DNA of 64,000 nucleotides from Gnetum montanum. Lineage: Eukaryota; Streptophyta; Gnetopsida; Gnetales; Gnetaceae. Numbering within the stretch: the stretch's first letter is position 1; every line of letters begins with the position of its first letter. Both the position numbers and the translations under genes were made by a program. The notes under the pieces were generated by a model that did not search any database, was not told the origin of the DNA, and was given only the letters and a program-made list of their open reading frames with translations. Below are positions 54,646 to 64,000 of this stretch, in pieces. The stretch lies in the NCBI GenBank assembly GCA_015680685.1, contig MNCI01009176.1, positions 1-64,000 of the forward strand, written 5' to 3'.

Positions 54646-56390
54646 AAAATGGGATATTTTTGGAAAAATATGCTAGATAGAGGTAAAACTATGCTCGCTA
54701 GCATAGTTTTACTAGAAATGAGGATTATTAACATTAAATAGACCTCTGATTGACCTCAAAATGACCATATCTAGTGTTAAACCCTAGCCAGAACCTCTAG
54801 TAGCTCTAGAACCTACTATAGTGTCAAAATCAATAATTCTTTAGAAAATAAATGGGAGGACCTAAAAACTACACTAGCTAGCTTGTCTTTCTAAAGATGA
54901 ACCACAAAATGAATTAATTAAGCATAAAAAAATCTTCAAAGTGGCAAACCCTAGCCTCCATGCTCCATGGAGTCTCCAATGATCTTGGAAAGCTAGATAA
55001 CAAGCCAAAAGCAAGTCAAAATCAATGAAAGCCTAAAAAATATGTTGGAGGACCTCAAAACTACACTATATAGCATATATTTCTAGAGATTGACCATGAA
55101 ATAAATCAATAAATCCTCCAATAGCTTTCAAAATAGCAAATACTAACTACCATACATTCCTGGAGCCTTTGATGAACTCACAAAGCCAAATATCAATCCA
55201 AAAACTAGCCAAAACTCATGAAAACTCAAAAGATATGTTGGAAGAGACCAATACTACATTGTTCATTGTATCTTTTCTAGAAAAATTTTAAGAATTAGCG
55301 ATCAACAAGTAGAATCACCCTTCAAATGCCTCAATCCAACCCCAAAACCCTACTAGAGCCATTGATAGCCACCAAACCCTGAAAAATGAGCAAAAAATAG
55401 TCAAAATTAGTCATTTTCTTCAAACTATGCTGGAAGCACCCAAAAATATGCTGCCCAATGTATTTTAAAGAAAAAGTGACAAATCCATTATTCCAATGGC
55501 CTTTTTAATCAATAGTTTTTAGCCTGGACCATAGCCATAGATACAAGTGTCCCTAGGATACCCAAAACCTAGCCGATTTACCCTCCAAAGTATTTAGAAA
55601 CCAAGATTCCTTAAAAAATACACCATAAGTGATCAAAAATATGTTGTTCAGTTTAGTTTTAGTTTCCAAGACAATTTTGTTAGCCTGACCACACTCTGAA
55701 TGGTCTGAAACTTGACTAGAGAATCCTAGAATCTTGTTGCCTGAAACTAGCTATCTTTTGATCTCATTTTGAGTAAGGAAAGATCAAATTTAGCAAAGAT
55801 ATGCTAGAAATAGAGAAAACTACACTAGCCATTGTATTTTTAAGGTCTAGAATTTCAAACTACATTTTACTAACTCATTTTTCCTTCTAGATAACCATTC
55901 AACAACCTTGACACTTCTGCACCCCCTTGGGAGGTTATTGGAGCAAAAATTCTAGGCCTGAAACATAATAAATCAATTTTTTTAATGTAAAACTACATTG
56001 GAACTAGGGACAAATAAGCTAGCCAATGTAGTTTTTAGTTATGGGCAGCATTTGGGGCATTCATGGAATTAAATTGACACCAAAGTTGATGAATTTCCAT
56101 TCCTAGTCCACTGCACTATCAATTCAAGCCATTAGGATCCTAAAAAAAACCCTAATGAATTCTGAGATTTATATTTTGGCAAAAGATGCATTAGAACCTA
56201 CCAAAAATAGGTTGGCTAGTGTATTTTTTGTGTGTTCTAGCGTATTTTTTCAAAAAGGCCTCGTTTTGACCTCCAAAGAGGCTCAAAATGATCTCCCCAA
56301 GTTTCTAAACTCTCCCATTGATCCTAGAGCCTCCCATTGTGGCCTGCTAAGGCATAAAACTTACCAAATGTGATCTCTATTGAGCAATAT
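54646..56390. repeat. 190-bp satellite-like tandem array, about nine units
   Basis: A TATGYTRGAAG/TATGTTGGAGGAC word followed by AAAACTACACTRG..A.TGTA recurs near 54668, 54848, 55041, 55234, 55426, 55617, 55800, 55994 and 56185 (spacings 180-194). Between them AAACCCTAG and CCATGGAGCC-like words recur. Units are quite diverged, so the array is old. Tat/Ogre elements are known to carry and seed such arrays. Confidence 0.75.
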
Positions 56391-56399
56391 TGATAAGGT

Positions 56400-57080
56400 T
56401 TTACCACATGTTTTCCACCATGACTGGTTTAGCCTTGTTCCATTGTGTGTTGACTAGATTTAATCTTATTATGCATTGTTAACCTTCATTTTCATATCAT
56501 TTGGTGTCATTTGGCTTCATTTTCATCATTTCCCCTCATTTGTCATTATTCCACCAAATTTTTCTATCATTTGACGTCATTTGACCTTAGTGAACTTAAT
56601 TTAACATCTGTTAATATCATTTGACATCAATATGATGTTTTTTGACCATCTTGGACATTATTTAATGGGGTTTGGCCATCATTTGATCTTCATTTGGCCC
56701 CATTCAATCATCATTTGATCTTCATTTGGTCACATTTGATCATCATTTGATCTACATTATTTGGCTCTTAGTTCATCTTATTTACCTTATGTTCTCTCTT
56801 ATGGCCTCTTTTGATCATGCTTTAACCTTATTTGACATCATTGAATGGGGTTCAATAATCATTTGGCCTCATCTTACAATGTTTATTCTTTGTATCACCC
56901 TCTTTGCTTTAATCTACCTCTTGTAACCTTTGTTGATCTTATTTGAACCTTTTTTGACCATTGATAAAATGTGTTGACTCATTTATGCATTATTATTAGA
57001 GTATTTTATATTGTTTTTACATTATTTAATCATTTTATCACATAGGTGCTACTTACTATGCTTATGATTGATGTGTAGGA
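56400..57080. repeat. TCATTTG-rich degenerate simple repeat
   Basis: TCATTTG(G/A) occurs about 20 times between 56495 and 56960, in phrases such as ATCATTTGATCTTCATTTGG (56674 and 56710). It lies between the 190-bp array and the start of Tat pol. Confidence 0.7.
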
Positions 57081-57084
57081 TCGA

Positions 57085-58370
57085 AGTATGGACACCTAGG
57101 AGAAATTTAGTTTTCCTTTGAGCCTAACTAGGTCTCATGGTGATGTTGAACAATTCATTGATATGAAATACTTAGATCTTGAGCCTGAACCACATGGTCT
57201 TTATAGAAAAGCCACTTGAATGGCTTGAATGCCTAGTTAAAACCCTTGACCTTGGGACTAGTGACATCACCAAAGGCTCTCTAGGTGAGGTTCTTATCAT
57301 GACACATAGTGGTGAGGAGAAAACACTAAAATTAAGTTCCTCACTAGAACCTTAGCAAGTTCAAGACATCACCAAGGTCCTCCAAGACAACATTAAGGCC
57401 CTTTTCCTAGTCATATGAAGATATTCTAGGTCTTGACCCATGCCTAGTACAACATAACATCATACTTAACCCTAGTATCAAACCACTTAAGCAAAAGATA
57501 CACAAGATTAGACTAGATTTAGCCTTGGTAGTCTATGATGAGATCATGAAACGGTATCAAGTTGGTTTCATTTGAGATATTGATTACATAGATTGGGTGT
57601 CTAACATAGTGGAAGTCCCTAAGAAAAATGAGAGCATAGATATCTATATTAATTTTTGAGACCAAATAAAGCAACTATTAAAGATGATTTTTATTTGCCT
57701 AGTATTGACCAGCTTGTTGATAGTATAACTAGACATGCATTGTTATCCTTCATGGATGGGTTATCAGGATACAACCAAGTTAGGATTAACCTATAGCATC
57801 AACTTTTTACATCCTTCATGACCCCTTGGGGAGCCTTTTATTACATCATGATGCCCTTTGGTTTAAAGAATTCAGGTACAACCTATCAACGAGTCATGAT
57901 GAACATCTTTAGTGATTACATGCTAAGATTACTTAATGAATACATGGACAACATAGCAGTTAAATCTAAGGTGGCCAGTGACAACACACATAACCTTGAT
58001 TTAGTGCTTAAATAATGTCTTAAATATGAACTTGGTCTTAATCCTCATAAGTATATCTTTGATGTTAAAATTGGGAAGATGCTTAGCTTTGTGGTGTCCA
58101 AAGTAGGGATACGCATCGATCTTGATAAGGTTAAGTCCATAACCAACTTGGCCATGCCAAATAACCATAAGGAGCTTTGAGGACTACAAGGTAGATTATA
58201 ATTTATCTATAGGTTCATTGTTAGGCTTACAGATAAGCTATAGCCTAGGCAACACTTACTTAAGAAAGGAGTTCGCTATGAGTGGATGACTCAATCCAAG
58301 GAATCCTTTGAAAACCTTAAGCAAGAGTTGGCACAATTACCCATGGTCTATCCACCATAAAAGAACAAAT
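57085..58370 (+). pseudogene. pol: Tat-type reverse transcriptase
   Basis: A linker with GEVLIMTHSGEEKTLKLS and EDILGLDPCLVQHNIILNP leads into RT: KQKIHKIRLDLALVVYDEI, WVSNIVEVPKKNESI, DDFYLPSIDQLVDSI, SFMDGLSGYNQVRI, TPWGAFYYIMMPFGLKNSGT and YMDNIAVKS. Then NPHKYIFDVKIGKMLSFVVS and GIRIDLDKVKSI follow. The catalytic pair is D-N instead of DD, and stops occur at several places. Wording such as 'EDM.GLDP.L..H.L...P..KP.KQ' is that of Tat/Ogre pol. Confidence 0.8.
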
Positions 58371-59412
58371 CTTTTTATAGCTACCTTGTAATCTCTAATG
58401 TGTCCATTACCTCTCTACTTTGTTAAAAATGAGATGATGGAGCGGAGTTGCTAGTATACTACCTACGCCATGCATTAATTGCCTATGAGACCCGATACAC
58501 TGAAGTGGAAAAGTGTTGTCTAACTTTAGTCTTCTCATTGAAAAAGTGGAGATACCATCTCTTTAAGAGCCAAGTCAATGTCATATGCAAGGACAATTTT
58601 CTTAGAGCCATAACCACCAACATTTATGAAAGTAGCTTTATAGCACATTGGAAATTCATAATAGTTGAGTTTTACCTACATTACATCTCCCAATCTTCAA
58701 CTAAAGGTCAAGCTATAGCTGCATAACTAACAACCTTCCTAGTGAAGGACCATACATCCATTGACCTTAAGTTCCTTGATAAGCATGTTAACAATATCAA
58801 CAAAGTACTTGAGGGTTATGAGGCAATCATGCACTATGATAGAGATTCAACTGCCCATGGGGCCAATGTTGCTACTATCCTAACATCACCTTCTAGTGTA
58901 ATCCAATCATTTGCCTACCATTTTTAATTCCCATGCACCAACAATGTGGTGGAGTATGAAGGATTAAATAGGAGGATGATAGCAGTTCATGACCAAGGAA
59001 TTAAATACCTAATGATCAAAGGTGATTCACAATTTATGGTTAACCAAGTAACTAAGGTTTATTCATGTAAATTCAAACATCTACAACCTTACTATGAACT
59101 AGCTAAGAGACTAATGCAAATATTTATAGACATTGATATCCAACATATACCTCGAACTAAGAACACATTAGTCAATGTCATTGTAACCTTAGCCCTAAGT
59201 GTGATGCTTGGTATGTTTCACAAGTTACCTTCTTTTACTATGGACTATACTATTTCCATCACACAAAACATTGAAGGTATCTCTATAGCCACCATTGATA
59301 TTTCTCCTCAAAGGAAATGGTATGACGATATCAAGTTTTACCTAATGCATTATGAATCTTCACAAGGCCTAACTACTTCTCAGAAGGATGTTGTATGTGA
59401 AAGATCAAAATA
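58371..59412 (+). pseudogene. pol: Tat-type RNase H plus second (archaeal-type) RNase H
   Basis: First RNase H (58448-58726): VYYLR-like LVYYLRHALIAYETRYTEVE, CLTLVFSLKKWRYHLF, TKGQAIAA. A second, archaeal-type RNase H follows (58742-59412): YDRDSTAHGANVATIL, NNVVEYEGL, MIKGDSQFMVNQVTKV, FKHLQPYYELAKRLMQIF, IQHIPRTKNTLVNVIVTLAL. The acidic residues expected at D.S, EYE and GDSQ are present. Having both domains marks the Tat lineage. The second domain's frame is open for 155 codons at 58946-59412. Confidence 0.8.
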
Positions 59413-60545
59413 GTATGTCATTATAGGTAATAAAATGCTATGTCGACAATCCTATGATGGCATATTGTTAGTGTGCTTGGGCAAAAATGAAGCCTAGGCA
59501 ATCCTTGAGAAATTTCATGAAGGTGTATGTGGGGGATATATAGGACCTAGAGCCATGACTGCAAATATTAGATGATTAAGATATTATTAGCCCTATATGG
59601 AAAGTTACTAGTCGTAGAAGGTTAAAACCTATGATACCTATCAACGACATAGCAACTTGATACATGTGCCACTAACTAAGTTACATCCTACTCATATAAC
59701 TTGGTCATTTCAATAGTGGGGACTAGACATTATTGGACCTATCATGCCTAATTCTTCCACAGGGCCTAGCTTTATCTTGATTGCAATTGAGATTTTTAAA
59801 AATTGGGTTGAATCTATTCTCCTAAGGAAACCAACATCTTAACAAGTCTGTAGGTTCATACTAGATAACATAGTAGCTCCTTTTGACATACCTTTGATCA
59901 TAGTTATAGATAATAGACCACAGTTTAGTATCCAAGAAATTCAAGACTTTGTCAAAACCTAGGTATTAAACATTTCTTTTGATCACCATACTATCCTCAA
60001 GTAATGGACAAGTTGAAGCTAGCAACAAGGCCATCATAAAATTACTTAAAAAGATACTAAACAATAGTAGTCGCAAGTTGCATAAATGACTTATCCTTGC
60101 ACTTTGGACCTATAGAAATATCGTTCAAATAACAACTAGCATCATCCCATATAGTCTAGTTTATGGATTTGAATCTTAAATTACAAGTTCCATCACTCAG
60201 GGTGGCTTTATTTGACTTAATTAATGATGAGAAGAATAAGAAGTTCCATGCCATCGATTTGGATTTTGTGGAAGAGTGGTAGATATAATCACTTGCTCAC
60301 ATTGAACAATATCAAAAGAGGCAAAAGTAATAGCATCAACATGACTTGAACAAGTGAAAGATTAAGGAGGGAGACCTAGTTCTCTAGGCTGTTTATGAAC
60401 ATACAGACAAGTTCTCAACCAATTTAGAGGGGCCCTTCCTAGTCACCAAAGCCTATGGTAATGGGCCTTTAGAGTCGTAGACATGCATGACAATGAGTTG
60501 GCCAATTTGGTCAATCATTGCTATTTCAAGTCTTATTACATCTAA
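59413..60545 (+). pseudogene. pol: Tat-type integrase
   Basis: HEGVCGGYIGPRAMTANI (zinc region with His and Cys positions lost), PLTKLHPTHITWSFQxWGLD, IIGPIMPNSSTGPSFILIAI, then VIDNRPQFSIQEIQDF and SNGQVEASNKAIIKLLKKIL with ALWTYR. The three acidic catalytic positions (GLD, VIDN, QVE) can still be read. The tail has EGDLV-like KEGDLVL and GPFLVTKAYGNG near 60360-60465. Several stops; inactive. Confidence 0.78.
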
Positions 60546-62859
60546 CATAATCTTTCTTGTAGGTACAAACCAATAGTTGACATTAATGGCCTTTTCAACT
60601 AATAGGAAGAAAGCCTACATGACCTCTACCTATCTATTTATCTCTCTCTAGTTGGCACAATGAATGAACTACAAAACTTTATAAATCTGATGTACATTGC
60701 ATAAATCTCTCTATGTTGCATTAATAGTAACCTTAGATGGCCTGGTTTGTGGTTATGTCATGTAGTCCTATACATTATTTTGTAATAACATATTTTCTTT
60801 GTTTTATTTTCTTATTATCTTAGAGTTGTGCTTGTAGGATGAAGCTTGAAGTCATTGCGAGGGTGCAACCCATCATAGTAGCAAGTTACCATGTGGCCTT
60901 AATGCATGAGATTTGGTTAGCTTGTCTTTTCATACCAAGAGCGCTTGCTTTACATGACTTCCATTACCCCTCTTGAGCCACAATCCTAAAGCCTACCTAT
61001 AACCTTTATTACCCTAGATAACAATGATTATCTATGTTTAACATCCATGTATTATGGCCATGTAACATTTCTTGCATCATGCTCCATCATCAAGTTCATT
61101 GGATGTAATATGTCTCATTCAATGAGAAAACCAAACTAAGTTCAGCCTTGGCAATGAAAACCAATGAGGGTTTTCCCCTACAACAAATTAAAAAAATGAG
61201 GGGAAGCAAATTGCCAATAAGTTGAGAGGCCAATGAAGATCAAAGAATAAATCAATGGCTCCAAACAAGCAAAAGAAGGAGCCTAATGACCAAAGAAACC
61301 TTGGAGTGGAGTGTTGGTACCTCTAAAACATTATGGAGTGACCAACACCTTGAAGCACGAAGCATGAAGACCACATCAATCAATGAGTATGTCACTATCA
61401 TATCATAAACACAATGTCAACATGTGGAATTCATTGTTAACCCTTGTAATCAAATATAGCCTTTATCCTATATCATCTCACCATAGCTTTATTTCATCAT
61501 TAGAAGCACTCTTTGGCATGGTTTAATAGTTACAGTCAAGCACGAAGAGGACACATTGGTGATGGCCTTGTGGTGATGTTTTGCATTCTTGTCGATGTGT
61601 CTTGGGTCAATCCTTAAAACATCAACAAAGAATAACTAATGAAACACCACTAAGAAAATTCATGTTACAACTCATAACCTTCACCATTGAAATTGAGGCA
61701 TTTTATTATAAAATGTGCGGTTTGTAGTTCATAGAATGCAATCTTACATACTTCAACTTTTTAAGGCTAAAATGTGCCTTGTAAGTTGTTATTGCCTTAC
61801 TTCCTAAGTGGAAAAAGTTATGTCATGTGTATATTTGGGTTTGAGAATACTAAAAATGACTTCATAATTTCCGAATTTGGGTTTTTCGTGGGTTTTATGT
61901 TGGTCAAAGAAAACAATACGCTGGAACCACCTATAGCTAGGATCGGAATTGTTGGGTTTTCATTTTCATAGCAATGCGAACATAGTTTTCATGGAAGCCA
62001 TCATATCTTTTCAAGGCTAGTATAGTTTTGGTGAAGGTAGCATATTTTTCAAATCCAACATACTTTTTATAGCACCAAGCATATTTTTTATGGCCTTTGT
62101 GCATCAAACGTACCATAAATAGAAAAATACGCTAGAATGGATGGCTTTCCACACCTGCAAACTACATCAATCTATCAACATTTATGGCAGAAATTTGCAC
62201 CTCCAAATCAACAACCAGATGGCCTAAAAATTAAAATTTGAGCACATTTAATATAATTTTTGGTAATTTGGAAAGCAATTAAGAATTAGAGACTCTCAAA
62301 ACATTGCAGTACAAAAAAAATCAAGCAAACATTCCACCATTTATTCAACCAATGGAACAAATCTAAACCAAAGAAATAGCAAGGAGTTTTAGAAATTAAA
62401 GCTTGGAAGCACCTAGATCATGCAATTGACATACAAGACATAATTTGTTGGTTTCACCAAACTTCAAGAATCATTTGGGTAGCTCCTTATGCACCTAGGC
62501 ATACACTTGTACTCATTTGAACTCTACTCTATCAACATTTTATTTTTTCAAAAAAACTATAGTTCATTTGTTTGTGCAAGTTTATTTCAAGTTAATTCTT
62601 GTGCTTTCTCTTAGGTTAAATCTACATTTCCATTCAATTTAGCTACAATGTTTTATACTTTCTAAGTCCCTAGGTGATCAACAAGACCATCTATGATGCC
62701 TTGGATCCTCTTTCTCAGAGGTCCTTGAGATCCAAGGTTAAACTATCCATTGGAGATCTTCGGTTTTCAAGCACCAAATTTTTCTAGTGCAACAATTGTA
62801 TTTCTAAGTTAATAAAGCTAACTATATTAGGTTATTTTGTATAATAATATTTCATAGAG
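60546..62859. other. 3' flank of Tat pol, possible LTR
   Basis: No gene. A G-rich AAATGAGGGGAAG (61194-61206) could be a polypurine tract, and TGTTGGTACC at 61311 a possible LTR start, but no partner LTR is recognisable near 43 kb. CTAG(T/A)ATAGTTTT / GCATATTTTT words at 61985-62130 recall the 190-bp array. AATAAAG at 62810 could be a polyadenylation signal. The last bases lead into the Helitron relic. Confidence 0.35.
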
Positions 62860-64000
62860 AGGAGGACAAGGATGAGGACGTGTACATGGATGTTCTGATG
62901 AAATAAGTAGTACATCTCCAAAAAATATGGAAGATTCAATTAATGAACATGATGAAAACATAAAAGAATATACTTAATAATGGTTAAATATTCCACAACA
63001 GATACATAAACAAGGATAAGGATGTGGATGTGGATGAGGACAAGGATGAGAACACAAAGATGAACAATAAAATTAGATAGTAATCATTTTCATTAATAAG
63101 AATATGCATGCACCTCCATTGCAACAAGAAGTTCTTTCAAATAGAGAATGTGGTTGTGGTTGTGGACATGATCATGGTTATGGATGTGGTCGGATGTCTA
63201 CACATAATGATGATTTGATGTTAGAAGATGAATTAATTATAAATCCAACAGAGGTTAATACTATAGAATGAGAATGTGTACAAGGTCGTGAAATAAAACA
63301 ACATTTTAGGCAATGAAAAAGATAAATAGAGGTGGCAAAGATGTTGGATTTAGTTGCAAGAATTGATCAGGAACAAGCTCAACCAAGATTGTGAATGGAA
63401 CATCAAACAACATAATAATTCAAATATAATGAATTCAACAAGTACCTTCTAAACATATGAATAGTTAGGTATCTTATCCAAATCTTCATAATTCAAATGC
63501 ACAAATCATGCATGCAATTAAAAAATTTTCAAGTGAGGTTGCTAATTTCAATGTTCATCAATCATGTGATATTTGTAATGAAAGCTTTTGAGTATTTGTA
63601 TTGCAATGAAGGCTTGGTCTAACATATTCAAGGTGTTTAGGAGAAAAAGAAATGGGAATCTTGAATTAGAATGATGAAGAGGTTCAACATTTTTCTATTG
63701 ATAAATATATGGATCTAGAACCCTAATCATTAATCTTATCAAAACTATCAAAGTTGAGAAAATTCTTATAGCATGAATTAACCCTATTTTACAAGTTACA
63801 CATGCTATAGGAGGTCAATTACAATATAAAGGACATACCATTAGCTTTATGCAAGATGTATCTGAAATTGCAACTAGGCTTCCTCTAAGGATTCATAAGA
63901 TTCCAATGTTAATACTAAGAAGAAATAATCAAATTGGAACAACCTATAACTTTGCATAAATAAAAAGAATGTGTATGTTGCCTTATTGTACAAGAAAAAA
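62860..64000 (+). pseudogene. Helitron-like replicase N-terminal relic, runs off window
   Basis: Plus strand: Gly/Cys/His-rich start (RECGCGCGHDHGYGCGRMS at about 63145-63200), ELIINPTEVN, a helix (VAKMLDLVARIDQEQAQPRL). After shifts VSYPNLHNSNAQIMHAIKKF, HQSCDICNESF, then SIDKYMDLEP, YNIKDIPLAFMQDVSEIATR and LPLRIHKIPMLILRRNN. Residue by residue it parallels the minus-strand relic at 49596-51175 (CDIC/CNVC, YMDL/NNMDL, LILRRNN/LILRRVD, TYNF/EYNF). Stops are frequent. The catalytic Rep and helicase parts would lie beyond 64000. Confidence 0.6.

Noticed and set aside
63000-63200. GATGTGGATGTGGATGAGG repeats as a minisatellite
   Set aside because: The matching Gly/Cys/His-rich leader in the minus-strand Helitron relic shows it is degenerate coding sequence.

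Overview
This is nuclear DNA from a flowering plant or other seed plant with a large, repeat-rich genome. It is AT-rich and holds almost no intact gene. It is packed with decayed Ty3/gypsy LTR retrotransposons, Helitron fragments, foldbacks and tandem repeats. The Tat-type pol with two RNase H domains, the Athila-type pol, the tRNA-Asp-type primer sites and a 5S-rRNA-derived (Cassandra-like) fragment are all plant hallmarks. I cannot name the species. A run of N at 47843-48227 shows this is a draft assembly.

Layout. 1-1310: a CpG-rich patch with a possible 5' exon on the minus strand, the only stretch resembling an ordinary gene start. 1314-8683: two degraded copies of one non-autonomous LTR family ('family X') around a truncated LTR. 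8683-18648: an Athila-like element on the minus strand, inserted in the integrase of an older minus-strand chromovirus (18649-21326 and 35874-37100). 21327-35873: a 14.5 kb family X element that interrupts the chromovirus protease, bounded by the 5-bp duplication CAAAG. Inside it, at 24992-33562, lies a second family X element bounded by TGCAT. 37100-41100: a 5S-like fragment, two minisatellites and a minus-strand solo LTR of a related family. 43306-60545: plus-strand Tat gag-protease (43.3-45.3 kb) and Tat pol (57.1-60.5 kb). Between them are a minus-strand split gene relic, a foldback, a Helitron relic, a 113-bp tandem array and a 190-bp tandem array. 62860-64000: a second Helitron relic, running off the window.

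Family X is the most interesting system here. Its members have LTRs of about 0.8-0.9 kb (TGATGAGT...ACTCATCA), a tRNA-Asp-like primer site, a gag gene and no recognisable protease, reverse transcriptase or integrase. They carry instead a second long ORF (ORF2) that combines a region resembling the plant-mobile / 'putative plant transposon protein' families with a long coiled coil. In two copies ORF2 is preceded by its own U3-like block: GATATC-rich DNA, a TATA box, a short leader and a possible intron ending in TTGCAG just before the ATG. This suggests that ORF2 had its own transcript, separate from the genomic RNA. The enzymes would have to come in trans, for example from Tat elements like the one at the right of the window. 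All members seen here are broken by stops and frameshifts.
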